Below are positions 43,572 to 55,495 of a stretch of DNA of 64,000 bases, in pieces (position 1 is the first letter of the stretch; each line of letters opens with the position of its first letter). Source of the stretch: Malania oleifera. Lineage: Eukaryota; Streptophyta; Magnoliopsida; Santalales; Ximeniaceae. Location of the stretch: contig NC_080422.1 of assembly GCF_029873635.1 (NCBI RefSeq), positions 59,121,889-59,185,888 of the forward strand. The letters are read 5' to 3'. Below the pieces are notes generated by a model that was given only the letters and a program-made list of their open reading frames with translations, ran no database searches and was not told the origin of the DNA. The translations under genes and the position numbers were made by a program.

Positions 43572-45631
43572 TATTGACCTTATAGGTCACGCCAGATTTT
43601 GATAATGACAAATACCTATATTATTTAAAGCACGTTTGAGGTTATGTGTTAGTATTATAATTGGCAGATCATAATGATAGCACAAAGAGAGATTGAAGTT
43701 GAAGACCCAACACATTTGTTGTATTTTATTTCATTATTATTTAAAGGGTTTGTAATAGTAAATAGGGTTTGACTTGTAATAATCACACACTTCACCTGCA
43801 TGATTTGATGAGTAAGCTCAAACTAAAAAGAACCTAAAAAAGACCCTAAGACACTCAATCATGCACATATATGAATGATAATTTGAATTGGGTGAAAGCA
43901 TGCTTAAATAGGACCAAAACGTACAAAATGTGCACATTTGGTCAACCGTACTTTCATTTATAGAATGCCCCCAGTCGACCGAACTCGGACTAGGTCAACA
44001 GTTTGAACATAATTCGGTCGACCGAACTCACTTAGTTCATTTGACCCCAGTTGACCGAACTCCCCTGAAGTCAACATAGTTGACCATCTGGTCGACCGTG
44101 CAGAAAATACACACCAACGCCTTGGTTGACTGACCAAGGAAGTTCAAAATGTCCCTGGTTGACCGAACCTCGCACAAAGGGAAAAATCGCCCTTGGACTA
44201 ACAAGTCCGGTCGACCAAACTCACAGTTCATTTAATGTCAGATCAACCGAATCTCAAGAACTTCAGTTAATTGAACTTGCCTCGGTCAACCGGTGCTCTC
44301 GGGTTGCCCCAAAAATTTAACATAGTTAACATTTTTTTAATATGGCTAAATTAATTAAATATTATTAAAATTTTTATAATTGTTCCACTTGTGTCCTTAA
44401 AGGTTATAATCAGCGGGAAGTCTATATATACCCCTTCATTTGGAATGATTAGTTACAAGATTAGCAAACCTGATTCGATAATTCTCTCTCAATTCCAAAA
44501 TTCATACTACTCATTTCTAAGCTCCATACACTAATTCTTACCTTGCCTTATTGCCAAAAATCCTTTGTAAGTTTGATTTAAGTGTTGATTGCCATATAGG
44601 CTTGCTCTCCTAAGTGTTGTGCTTAATTGATTCGATTTTATTTGAGAGCAAAACCTTAAGTATTCTTAAGGGACTTTATTAATAAGTCTTTCTTAAGAAA
44701 ACTTCGCTTGATCTTTTGAGTATTGCTAATTCATTGCAACATCTTGAGAAGCTCGTATTTGATTTTGGTTGCAAAATCTTTTCCAAATCACTTTCAAATA
44801 TGTAGTGTGTTTCATCTTAAAAAATATTTGAAGAGATATTTGTTTATGTGGTGAAAATCTTTGTTGCAATATTCATTGAGTTATATCATCTGTTGAACAC
44901 AAAGATTGAATCTTATTTTTTTTGCAATACTTGAGCTTTATAGGATTGAGAAAATCTGCTAGTTGAAATATATGAAGTCTAACTGTGATCTTTGTTTAAG
45001 CATTTAGATTGAATACATCTTGTGATACAAAGATTATATTGGTTTGCACTCTCACACACTAATTACATCGATTGCAAATATATTTGAGAGTAGATATATT
45101 AAACCACATTAAGCTTACTTATTATATCATTTGGTGGTGTATGTGATTGCACGTCAATGAGTACTTATCTGCTTTACATGAAAGCATAATCACTATACCA
45201 ATTTCATTGTTGTGATATTACTAAGTGTTTCCAGGCATGGCCCGAGGATGCGGTAATCCAGCTTAGTAAGGATTGGTCGTAAAGGTTGAGGTCAGCCCTG
45301 TGCTAATTGACATGGTTTGTTTAGGTGCTACTCCACCCGTTTAAGTGAGCAAGTATAATGGTTATCCTTGTGCTTGTTATCCAAGGCAGGGACGTAGGCA
45401 ATTTGTTGAACCTCGATAACATTTCTGCATGTCACTCTTCTTTACTGCTTTCTAGTGCATGTGTTGTTGATTAAATTGCTCTATTTAATTTATGGTACAT
45501 ATTTACATTTCTTGCACTAGATTGACCGTAGGGCTGTGAATATACTGTTGTTAGGATACTTACCTAGGGCATAAATTTTAAAAATACCAATTTACCCCCC
45601 CCCCCCTCTTGGGATCACAGTAAAGCTAACA
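43572..45631 (+). repeat. 5' LTR of element B
   Basis: Starts TATTGACCTTATAGGTCAC (3' copy: TGTTGACC) and ends AAAGCTAACA. U3 has at least nine copies of a GGTCGACCGAACTC-like motif at 43970-44300. A TATA-like TATATATA is at 44423-44430. The part near the end has a C-rich run and CTCTTGGGATCACAG. Confidence 0.9.
43970..44300 (+). promoter_or_regulatory. Cluster of GGTCGACCGAAC-like repeats in element B U3
   Basis: Irregularly spaced copies: AGTCGACCGAACTC, GGTCGACCGAACTCAC, AGTTGACCGAACTC, GGTCGACCGTGC, GGTTGACCGAACC, GGTCGACCAAACTC and others. The core GGTCGACC is a palindrome. The cluster ends about 120 bp before the TATA box. The same cluster is at 51400-51715 in the 3' LTR. This may be a protein-binding array or a hairpin-prone expansion. 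Confidence 0.6.
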
Positions 45632-45632
45632 A

Positions 45633-45646
45633 TTGGTGTTAGAGCC
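45633..45646 (+). other. Primer binding site of element B
   Basis: TTGGTGTTAGAGCC, one or two changes from TTGGTATCAGAGCC, just after the 5' LTR. Confidence 0.75.
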
Positions 45647-45686
45647 ACGTAGTATAGACTAGTAGTTTTTTTGAAAAAGATATCTT

Positions 45687-47355
45687 ATGGCTCATAACTC
45701 CGCGACTCCATCTTCCACGCAACCTCTGATTTTCAGTGGTGTTAATTACACTTTCTGAAAATAGAGGATGTGCATCTACCATCAAAATACTGATTGGAAG
45801 GTGTGGAAGATTATCTCTAAGGGAAATTATGTTCCGATGAAAACTGAGGGTACAAGTAGAGTTTCTAAAACTGAGGATGAATATGATGATGATAACATGA
45901 AAGCTATTAGTTTAAATGCCACTGCTATGAATATTTTGTAATGTAGTCTTGATGTAAATGAATTTGACAAAATTATGGCATGTTCTACTGCAAAAGAAAT
46001 CTAGTATAAGTTAGAGGTCACATATCAGGGTACTAGGGATGTGAAAGATAGTAGGATAGATATGTTGACTAGTGAGTATGAGGCCTTTAGGATGAATGTA
46101 GGTGAGTCCATTCAGAGCATTTACACTAGATTCGCAAACATCATAAACTTACTGTATGCATTAGGAAAGACTTGTCCCATATATGAGATGATTAGGAAGA
46201 TCATTAGAGGCTTGCCTCCTGTTTGGGAAGCCAAGGCTACGACCATTGCTGAGGGTAGAGAACTTAAGGCCATGATGCTAGATGAATTGATACGTTCTCG
46301 TATCACCTATGAATTAGCTATAAATGAGAGAGTGAATGAACAAAATAGAGCAAATAAAGTGACTGCATTGAAAACCTCCATTAATACATCTAGGGAATGC
46401 ATCGAACCTGAAAATGATGATGATATGACTATGCTTACTAGAAAATTTAGCAAATTCTTTAGGAAGAATAGAAAGCCATACAAAAAAATATAGGGAGTCT
46501 ACATCTGAGAAGGGAGAGTCTAGCAAAAGAAAAGAAAAATAAAATGCTTCCACGTGTTACAATTGCAACAAAGTTGGGCACATCAAGCCGTACTGCCCAC
46601 TACTGAAAAAAAAAAAGGCTAAGAAAAAGGAAAAAGCCATGAAGGCAAGCATCAAATGGCACAAATTAAGCAGCAGTGACTCAGAATCAGACCACAGCAA
46701 CTCGGAGGTCGCTAATCTGTGCTTGATGGCACATGGTGATGAGGTACCGTCTTCCTATTCATTACCTACATATTATTCATCTGATGATTGTGGTTCTGAT
46801 TGCATGCCTACGTTTAGAGAATTACAATTTGAATATATTTGTGTGTCTAAATTGTTGAGCAAAATGACCAAAGAAAATGATGATTTGAAAAAGAAATGTG
46901 AAAATTGGTCAAAATTATTTGGTATTGCAAAAACCTCTCATGCTTCCATTTTAAAAGAAAAAGATGTGACTATTGTTGAACTTGAGATGAAATTGAAGGA
47001 TAGCTCCAAAATTATTTTTAAATTCACTAAGGGCAAACACAATTTCGACAAACTACTTGGTGCCCAAAGGAACTCCCTAAGTAAAGAGGGTCTTGGTTTA
47101 ATGGTGTTGAAAATGTTAGATGACCTAATCTTTACTTAGGACACTTCACACGTGAATCAAAATCTCATGTCCTCCCTAAAGATCCTAAGTGTAGAATAAG
47201 GTGTTTTAAATGTAAAAAAAATTTTCATATTCAATTTAATTGTCCATTTAGGAATAAGCATGCTAAAATTAGGAAAGTATGGGTAGTTAAGAGTGATCCA
47301 GCTACTAACCCTCGTGGACCTAAAAAAATTTGGGGATCAGCATCAGTTACTTAGT
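45687..47355 (+). pseudogene. gag: gag of copia element B
   Basis: Starts at ATG 45687 (MAHNSATPS). Early breaks include a stop at TGA about 45758. The capsid-like core at 46041-46493 has DVKDSRIDMLTSEYEAFRM, MIRKIIRGLPPVWEAKATTI and a C-terminal TRKFSKFFRKNRK. The first CCHC knuckle, CYNCNKVGHIKPYC, is intact at 46555-46596. The frame 46639-47139 holds a Ser/Asp-rich part and a Lys/Glu helical region ending LGAQRNSLSKEGLGL. The second knuckle at about 47205-47246 (CFKCKKNFHIQFNC) is intact in residues but follows a frameshift. Confidence 0.85.
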
Positions 47356-47379
47356 TTACCTTGTAGGTATGCCTAATAT

Positions 47380-47790
47380 TGTCCTCCTCCAAGGACAAGT
47401 GGTACCTGGATAGTGGGTGCTCACAGCACATGACCGGCGACAAATAAAAATTTGCATTAATCATTCCCAAGGATGGAGGATACGTGACATTCGTCAACAA
47501 TGCAAAAGCACGCATCATTGGAGTAGGTAATGTTGGTAAGGACTTTTCTCTCACTATTGATGATGTTTTATTAGTTGATGGACTAAAGCATAATTTACTA
47601 AGCATAAGTCTATTTTGTGATAAAGGATGTAAGGTATCTTTTGAAAATGATAAATGTATAGTAGAAAATAAATTAGATCACAAAGTGCTTTTTACTACCG
47701 ATCGCCATGAAAATGTTTATACTACTTCTCTTGATAGCTTAGCTTCAAAACAAGTAACCTGCTTTTCGGCTGTAAATGAAGCTAGTTAAT
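47380..47790 (+). pseudogene. pol: Protease and GAG-pre-integrase of copia element B
   Basis: The active-site turn WYLDSGCSQHMTGDK at about 47401-47446 is intact and is followed by a TAA. The frame 47484-47789 has MTFVNNAKARIIGVGNVGKD, VLLVDGLKHNLLSISLFCD and NVYTTSLDSLASKQV. After a stop come the blocks LWHRRVGHASMDLLSKL and, from about 47895, the integrase zinc-binding part. Confidence 0.85.
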
Positions 47791-48770
47791 TATGGCATAG
47801 GCGCGTAGGACATGCTAGCATGGACTTGTTGTCTAAACTTGTTAGAAAAGAATTAGTAAAAGGCTTTCCTAAAATGTTATTTGTAAAAGATAAAATTTGT
47901 GATGCATGTCAAATGGGTTAGCAAAAAAAATCGAGCTTTAAAAAAAAAGAAATTCATATCTCCGACTAGACCACTTGAGATGCTTCATTTGGATTTGTTT
48001 GGTCCTAATTCTGTATAAAGTCTTGGTGGTAAATCACATGTTTTTGTAATTGTACATGACTTTTCTAGGTTCACATGGGTGTTATTTCATGCACATAAAA
48101 ATGAATCATGTGAACAATTTACCAAGCTTTGTAGGAGAATTCAAAATGAAAAGGGATATAAGATAACTCATATAAGAAGTAACAGGGGCACCAAATTTAA
48201 GAATGAGGACATAGAAAAATTGTTGGGACTTAGAGGGCATATCACATAACTTCTCTGCACCTAGGACACCTCAACAAAATGGTGTGGTAGAAAGAAAGAA
48301 TAGGTCAGTAGAAGAAATGGGTAGAACTATACTAAATGAACATAACTTACCTAAAGACTTTTGGGCCGAGGCCATAAATACTACATGTTATGTCATGAAT
48401 AGGATGTTGATTAGACCGTCAATTAATAAAACCCCTTAAGAATTGTGGGACAACCATAAACCTAATATTTCCTATTTTCATGTGTTTGGTTGTAAATGCT
48501 TTGTGCTTAGGGATAATGAACGCCTAGGGAAATTTGACTCTAAATTTGATGTAGGTATTTTCCTAGGTTATGCACTTAATAGCAAAGCATATAGGGTTTT
48601 CAATAAAAGAACATTGATTGTCATTGAATCTATTCCTTTTGTGTTTGATGAATCTAATCCATTTTCTAAGAAAGATGATGAAGATGATATTGATATTAGA
48701 AAATGCTTAGATAAATCATCCATTGAAAACAATGCAAGTAAAAATTCATAAGTTAATGATAAATCATCTG
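47791..48770 (+). pseudogene. pol: Integrase of copia element B
   Basis: A zinc-finger part (CDACQMG near 47900) is followed by a core start HLDLFGPNS near 47987, VIVHDFSRFTWVLF and a frameshifted middle near 48200. The Glu motif NGVVERKNRSVEEMGRTIL at about 48278-48334 is intact. The C-terminal frame 48443-48751 has NISYFHVFGCKCFVLRDN and IFLGYALNSKAYRVFNKRT, then DESNPFSKKDDEDD. Stops and at least one frameshift. Confidence 0.85.
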
Positions 48771-50460
48771 AAGATAATGAAAATTAAATTTAGGAGTTGC
48801 CTAAAGATTGGAAAATTATTAGAAACCATCCTATAGATCAAATCATAGGTGAACCATCTCATAGTGTAGCCACAGGATCCTCCTTGAAAAACCTAGTGAG
48901 TCAGTCTGCTTTCTTGTCCCAATAAGAACCTAAAAATGTTAAAGAATCCATAGAAGATGAGTTTTGGGTGATGTCCATGCAATAAGAACTTAATCAATTT
49001 GAAAGAAGCAGAGTATAGACCTTAGTTCATAGGCCTAGTGATCATACCATTATTGGAACTAAATGGGTACATAGAAATAAGAAAGATGAGAATGGGGTAG
49101 TAACTAGGAATAAGGCTACACTAGTTGCCCAATGTTATAATCAGTAGGAGGGGACTGATTTTGATGAAACATATTCTCCTGTTGCTAGGTTAGAAGCCAT
49201 TCGTATGCTACTTGCTTATGCCGCTTTTAAAAATTTTAAATTGTTTCAAATGAATGTAAACACACTTTTCTATATGGCTATATGAATGAAGAAGTATATT
49301 TAAAACAACCACCCGGTTTTGAAAATTACAAATATCTAGATCATGTTTATCGAACGTCTAAGGCCTTGTATGGATTGAAACAAACTCTTAGAGCTTGGTG
49401 TGAAAGGCTTAGTGGTTTTCTACTAGAAAATGGGTTTAGCCATGGCAAAATTGACACTACACTCTCATCAAATCTAAAAATGATGATATGCTCCTAGTTC
49501 AAATTTATGTGGATGATATCACTTTTGGAGTGACTAATGATGAGTTGTGTAATGAGTTTGCCAAGTACATGCAAAGTGAATTTGAAATGAGCACGATGGG
49601 TGAACATAGTTTCTTTTTAGTGCTACAAATTAAGCAAGCTAAATGTGGAACTTTCATATGCCAATCTAAATATATCAGGGACTTGCTAAAGAAATTTAAT
49701 ATGGAAGATTGTAATATTCTCTATACACCTATGAACTCTTCCATTGAGCTTGATAAAGATGAGCAAGGAATCCTTGTTGACATGAAATTGTATCATGGCA
49801 TGATTTGGAGTCCCCTATATCTCACTGCTAGTAGGCCTAACATTATGTTTAGTGTGTGTATGTGTGCTAGGTTTCAAGCTGCTCCTAAGGAATCCCATCT
49901 AAAATCAGTTAAACGAATCCTTAGGTATCTAGTTGGGACTATAGAGTTAGGCTTATGGTACCCTAAGCATACTACCTTTGAGATTGTGAGTTATACTGAT
50001 GCTGACTTCACCGAGAGTAGGGTTGATAGAAAAAGTACTAGCGGCACTTATCACTATTTAGGACAATCTCTTGTTTCTTGATTTTTCAAGAAACAGAACT
50101 CAGTTGCCTTATCCACAGCCGAAGTAGAATATATTGCGGCTGGAAGTTGTTGTGCTCAAACTCTTTATATGAAACAACAACTTATGGATTTTGGATTGCA
50201 CTATGATACAATACCGATTAAGTGTGATAATATTAGTGCAATCAACATCTTTAAAAATACTATCTCACATTCACGAACTAAACACATTGAGATTAGACAT
50301 CACTTCCTCTGTGATCATGTGTAGAAAGGGGATGTTGCAATTCAGTTTGTATGCACCAATAAGTAGTGTGCGGACATATTTACTAAACAACTTCCTGAAG
50401 ATAGGTTCATACAAATTAGATGTGAGTTAGGTCTAATGCACAGTAGAGAAGCTTCTTAGA
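48771..50460 (+). pseudogene. pol: RT and RNase H of copia element B
   Basis: The linker ELPKDWKIIRNHPIDQIIGEP leads to RT with GTKWVHRNKKDENGVV near 49060. TAA/TAG codons stand in for Glu at three points (about 48920, 48980 and 49146). The frame 49282-49497 has the block VYLKQPPGFENYKYLDHVY. The catalytic box YVDD is at 49506-49517, in the frame 49488-50081, which also holds SRPNIMFSVCMCARFQ and RNase H start SYTDADFTESRVDRKSTSG. TGA replaces the Trp of VSWF at 50080. The end with CADIFTKQLPEDRF follows another stop. Inactive. Confidence 0.9.
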
Positions 50461-50986
50461 TGTTTCATAGTTTGCATAAATTTAGGGGGAGCTTTCAAGT
50501 AAAATTTACAAGTCTAATTACAATATATAATTGTTGGTATTTCCTATTGGCTTAGACTTAGTAAAAATTCATCATTGCTTGTTGTTTGTAATGCATACTT
50601 TTAATATATAAAGCATGATAGTTTTGGACTTTATGTTTTATTGCTTTGATCATACTGAACTGTTTGAGCAGTTGTGGATATATTGCTAGGATTTATAAAC
50701 TCAAACAAGTCATTGTTTATACAGGATATGTTTTGGAAAGTCCTACTTTCAAATGACACTCTACCTTACTTTTTCAAAAACCTTCCAAAACTTATAATGT
50801 ATAAATGATGTTTACCCATTGCCTAGAGCTCTTATTTTTTATGGCCCTTTTTGCTATTGCCAAAAGGGGGAGATGAAGAGGGGAAAAAATGATTGGGTTA
50901 AAAATTAAGTTTTCTTTAGTGCATATTGATAGGGGGAGCCTTCTTAGGCTATACCCAAATTTTTTCTTGATGAATTTGTCATCATC
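50461..50986 (+). other. 3' untranslated region of element B
   Basis: Non-coding, AT-rich. It has purine runs such as AAAAGGGGGAGATGAAG (about 50860) and TAGGGGGAGCC (about 50928). Unlike A, C and E there is no third ORF and no motif cluster between RNase H and the LTR. Confidence 0.6.
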
Positions 50987-51000
50987 AAAAAGGGGGTGAA
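50987..51000 (+). other. Polypurine tract of element B
   Basis: AAAAAGGGGGTGAA, with TTTGTCATCATC just upstream, directly before TGTTGACC of the 3' LTR. Confidence 0.8.
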
Positions 51001-51829
51001 TGTTGACCTTACAGGTCACACCCGATTTTAATAATGACAAATACCTATAATATTTAATGCATGTTTGAGGTTATGTGCAGGTATTATAATTGGCAGATCA
51101 TATTGATAGCACAAAGAGAGATTGAAGTTGAAGACCCAACACATTTGTTGCATTTTATTTCATTATTATTTAGAGGGCCTGTAATAGAAAATAGGGCTTG
51201 GCTTGCAATAATTACACACATCACCTACATGATTCGATGAGTAAGCTCAAACAAAAAAGAACTTAGAAAAGACCCTAGGACACTCACTCATGCACATATA
51301 TGAATGATCATTTGAATAGGGCGAATGCATGTTTAAATAAGACCGAAATGCACAAAATGTGCACATTCAATCAATCATACTTTCATGTACATAATGCCCC
51401 CGATCGACCGAACCTGGATCAGGTCAACAGTTTGACCACAGTCTGGTCGACTGAACTCCCTTGAAGTCAACATAGTTGACCATCTAGTCGACCGTGCAAA
51501 AAATACACACCAACATCCTGGTCGATCAAGTTCCCACAATAGTCTGGTCGACCGACCAAGGAAGTTCAAAATGTTTCCAGTCGACCGAACTTCGTAAAAA
51601 GGGAAAAATCGCCCTTGGACTTACAAATCCGGTCGACCAAACTCACAGTTCATTTAATGCCCAAATGACCGAACCTCCAAAACTTCGGTCAACCGAACTT
51701 GCCTCGGCCGACTGGTGCTCTCGGGTTGCCCCAGAAATTTACTGCAGTTAACATTTTTTTAACGGTGTCAAATTAATTAAATATTATTAAAACTTTTATA
51801 ATTATTCCACTTGTGTCCTTAACGGTTAT
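51001..51829 (+). repeat. 3' LTR of element B, left part
   Basis: Starts TGTTGACCTTACAGGTCAC and matches the 5' LTR through the GGTCGACCGAAC cluster (51400-51715) to GTGTCCTTAACGGTTAT. There element C enters, about 20 bp before the TATA box, which now lies at 62179 on the far side of C. Confidence 0.9.
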
Positions 51830-53603
51830 TGAAATTTAGAATAGCTACCAAGAAGGGGGTGAATTGGAATATTTAGATTAAACTTACCCCCTTTTTAATT
51901 CTTACTTATTTTAATTCAACACAATAAAAGTAAATTAATCAATTTACAATCTAAACCAAATCACACCAAACTAAAAACACAATCCAATCAAAGCTCAACC
52001 AATCATTCAAGAAAAATATGTCCCTTTGATAGAAGTCCTGCAGCTGTTTTGAAAAACCTGTTTTGAATGAATTTTTATTCCTTTATCTCTTAACCAAGAT
52101 TTTAGCAAATTAACCAACGTACTCCCTTGTGGGTTTCCGCAAACGGTTAATTAAAAACGTACTTTCTTAAATCAAGAGATTTCCTTGAAAATGATGTATA
52201 AGCCCTACAACCTGCACTTGATAAACACAGTATACAATTCAGAAAGTAAAGAGAGTAAGGAGAAGAAGAACACTAAGATTTACGAGGTTCGGCTTATCCC
52301 CAGCCTACGTCCTCACCTTTGGTCAATTCCACCAAAGGATTCCACTAAGTATGCTCTTTACCAGGCAGAGCAAGCCTTTACAAAAAATCCCTCTTTGTAG
52401 GTAGAGAAACCTCTCCAAGTAAACAATCCTCACTCGATACAACGATCCAAACAAGCCTTGAACCGTCAACAAAATAACAAGATTGCTATAATGATCTGTG
52501 TACAAAAGAGACTCTCAAAACAGAGTAGAGTTGTGCAAGTTAAACGCAATCAATACTTCAATCAAATAAACAATACAAAAACTATGAAGCTCAAGTGTTT
52601 AGAGATCACCAAGAGTTTGTTTTGAATAATAAAATTCAGAGTATGAATCGTGGCTTTGATATTTCAACAGAGTTTCAAAACTTTTCTCGAAGATGGAGTG
52701 TGAGCAATAGAGAGCTTTGAGAGATTGAGTGCTTTAATTTCACGATAGCTGAGTAATTACTTGGATGAATAATTCTTGAGTTTAAAGGAGTATTTATAGG
52801 CTTAGTTTCCTTGTTCTTGAAGTGTCTTTGAGTAGTTTCCAAGCTTTTACAATGTTCATATTTTGAAAAACCAATTTTTGAAATTTTCCCATTGGGGTTT
52901 AAAAAAAAAAACCCTGGAGTCAGTCGTCTGGACAAGCGACTGGGTAGTTCAAAAATTACGGGGTCAGTCGGCTAGACAGGTGGTTGACACCATACTGTTT
53001 CCCAAAAATTATTTCAAGAAATTGTTAGTCGGCTAGTGAAACACAGTATATTTTGGGTCAGTCGGCTGACTTCTAGTCGACTGAGTGATTTTGACTTGGT
53101 TAAGTTAGTCAGCTAAACAAACAAAAAACTGGTTTTTCTTTTTGATTTTTCAATTTCAGTTTTACACTCATGATGTGATTTTTCATCAAATATTTTCAGA
53201 GATTAAAAATGAGTTTCTTAAGTCTTAAAGAGCTTCATATTCTCTAAAATTGTCATTCGATACGAAGTACTTACAAGAAGCTTTTCTTTAGCACAATACT
53301 TCAAGACTTTGATAATCCTTTTGACTAAGTCCCCTTTTTATCTTTAAGCTTTTAAGTACCGAGGCTTTAAGTCTTTTTCTTTACTGCTTGAAAAATTTGT
53401 TGAAGCTTTCTTTTGATATTCATAGCTTGTTCTCTTGATATAACTTTAATGCATAACTTGTTCTCTTGATGATGCTTTAACTTATAGCTTCTTTCTCTTG
53501 TGTTGAGATATGTATTCCTGAAACCAGATCACTTAACAAACAAGTTATATCAGCTTCATTTGTTATCATCAAAATAAGATTGAAAAGCCTAATATTGCCA
53601 ACA
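51830..53603 (-). repeat. 3' LTR of element C
   Basis: Plus-strand ends TGAAATTTAG and TTGCCAACA (element strand TGTTGGCAA to CTAAATTTCA). U3 motif cluster AGTCGGCTGACT-like at 52918-53115. TATTTATA at 52791-52798 is TATAAATA on the element strand. U5 is on the left. Confidence 0.95.
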
Positions 53604-53617
53604 ATCTCCCTCTTTCT
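53604..53617 (-). other. Polypurine tract of element C
   Basis: Minus-strand AGAAAGAGGGAGAT, preceded by TTTGTCATCATC, directly before the 3' LTR start. Confidence 0.8.
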
Positions 53618-53957
53618 GATGATGACAAATGAGAAGTAAAGATAAGATACAAATAAACTCCCCCTTACTACATGCATATGTATCTGGTATCAAAACTCAT
53701 AGCTTTCATGCACATACCCATCCATAGATATACATCCATGTAAGCATCAGATACATAGTTCATAATACATAGGGAAAAGTCATAGTATTACATTACATAA
53801 CATAAGTACTGATGTACTTCCATCTTGGCTTGTAACAAAAAAAAACTCTCCCCCTTTGGACATCAATCCAAAAGTATGGGAAAATAAGTAAGCAAAGCTA
53901 CCATTCAAAAACTTATTACATACTGAAATAAAAAAAAAATTCAAAGAAAATAGAACA
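53618..53957 (-). other. 3' untranslated region of element C
   Basis: Non-coding, with a spare purine tract CAAAAGGGGGAGA-like near 53847-53858 on the minus strand. I see no gene. Confidence 0.5.
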
Positions 53958-55201
53958 TCAGTTATCATCAGTTGCATCTTCCTCCTCTTCTTCTTCTTCT
54001 GATTCATCATCTTCACCTTCTCCCTGTTCTTCTTCAGTGTTTTCTTCATCATCACCATTTTCATCTTGGGAGTTCTCTTCATCACTTCCTACATGACTTG
54101 CAAGAGAAGAACTAATATCCATAGGATTTGAAGGACGAGATGAACTGGCTAGATGTTTTTCAATGCGACCTACACAATCATTAAGTGAAGAATATTGTGC
54201 TTGAAGAGTGGAGAAGTTGGTTTGAAGAGATTTGATTCCAATCTGCATGTCTTGGCTAAAACAAGTCAACTACTGGTAAAACTGATTGAACCAAGCAGGA
54301 GGACCAGCAACAGGAGGAGGATAAGGTGCTTGACCTTCACTTCCTTTAAGAATCCAGTCATCATTGCGTCTTTCATAGCCCATCAACTTATGAGTAGTAA
54401 AGTTAAAAATATCATAGTGAGTACGTTTAACAAAACGATCAGAAGATGAGGATATATGAAGTTTAGCAAATAGAATTTTTAGGGTTCCTCCATAAGGAAG
54501 AGTAACCCTTTGTGCCTCTACACGTGAAATAATCCATTGAAGCATAAGGTTTGGTGAATCTAGCTTTTTACCCTTGAGAAGGCACCAGAAGACAAAACAA
54601 TCAGCATAAGAAATATAGGCATGAGATCCTGCTTGAGAAAGGATGTTATATGTGATGATTTTCTGCAGTATTTGTGCCTAAAGATTTAGCTGTTTATATA
54701 AGGGATGTCCTTCAAATGAAATAGGAGCATGGTCCAATACAAACGGATGAAATTCTTCTGGAGTGAAGTCTTATTTGTAATCCAAGATGTTCCAAAAGTA
54801 GGACATCTAAACTCGCCATTTGGTATGTGGAAGATTTTTGCAAGTGATTCCAGTGTAAGAGATATAGACTTCCCCATGACTTTTGTTGAAAGTCCGTTTG
54901 CTTCTTGAACAAGATTTGCATAGAAAATTTTGATAAGGGTCGGGAAGTGGCCCTTAGCTTGAAATAGTATGAAGTTTTTCCATCCAAGAGTTTCAAATAA
55001 TGAAAGGATGTGTGACAAATCATAGGAAAAGAAAGAGGTATCAAGAATTTTACCAAGAAGAGGTTTCGTCATGCTTAGTTGATTGTGGTAGAGGGTTTTG
55101 GCATGAGGAGCCATGAGCCATTGTTCAATTGCTGGATGTTCAAAGTGGTGTTGCGAAGAGGTAGATGCTTTCTTGTTTCCAATAGATTTGATCCTCAACA
55201 T
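53958..55201 (-). pseudogene. Third ORF of element C (putative plant transposon protein domain, acidic tail)
   Basis: The best-preserved copy of the gene also seen in A and E. The start is ATG at 55201, after a spacer with a motif cluster. The N-terminal part (55201-54790) has PAIEQWLMAPHAKTLYHNQL, MTKPLLGKILDTSFF, FETLGWKNFILFQAKG, LIKIFYANLVQ and LESLAKIFHIPNGEF. A one-base loss near 54780 shifts the frame. The middle (about 54720-54540) has a TAG where A has Gln. The frame 54545-54270 has RVTLPYGGTLKILFAKLHI and THKLMGYERRNDDWILKG. After a stop, 54269-53958 has a helical part and a tail of about 35 acidic residues with EEENTE-like and EDDESEEEEE runs. Soluble, no signal peptide; function unknown. 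Confidence 0.75.
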
Positions 55202-55495
55202 TTGGATGATTTGGTGTTGGAGGATGATCTCTGGTGGTATTCTTAAGGAAGAAGAGTAGAGGAGAGGAAAAGGTGAAGAGTAAAGCTTAAGAAGAAACCC
55301 TAGGTCAGTTGGCTGACCACGCGAATGACTTGAATTTTTATGAGTAAAGTTAGGGTTTTTCGTCAGTCAATCGGCTAGGTCTGGATCCAGTCGGCAAACT
55401 ACCCTCTATTTTGAAGTTTAATTATTTAGTCAGTCGATTGGGTCTAGAACTAGTCGGCGGACTTCATCTTGTTTGTTTGAGATCTTTATTTTTTT
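55202..55495 (-). promoter_or_regulatory. Motif cluster upstream of element C third ORF
   Basis: At 55300-55460 there are GTCAGTTGGCTGACC, CAGTCAATCGGCTAGG, CCAGTCGGCAAAC, AGTCAGTCGATTGGG and CTAGTCGGCGG. These are the same variant as in C's own LTR U3 (GTCAGTCGGCTGAC). A pyrimidine-rich leader of about 90 bases on the minus strand then leads to ATG 55201. No good TATA box is seen in this copy. Confidence 0.45.

Noticed and set aside
44037-44320. Overlapping frames on both strands in the B LTR (and at 51375-51751)
   Set aside because: Created by the GGTCGACCGAAC-like repeats, which are open in several frames; no protein family.
52185-52505. Frames in element C LTR (also 60917-61099)
   Set aside because: Present in both LTRs because LTRs are copies of each other; no domain and within the transcribed leader.
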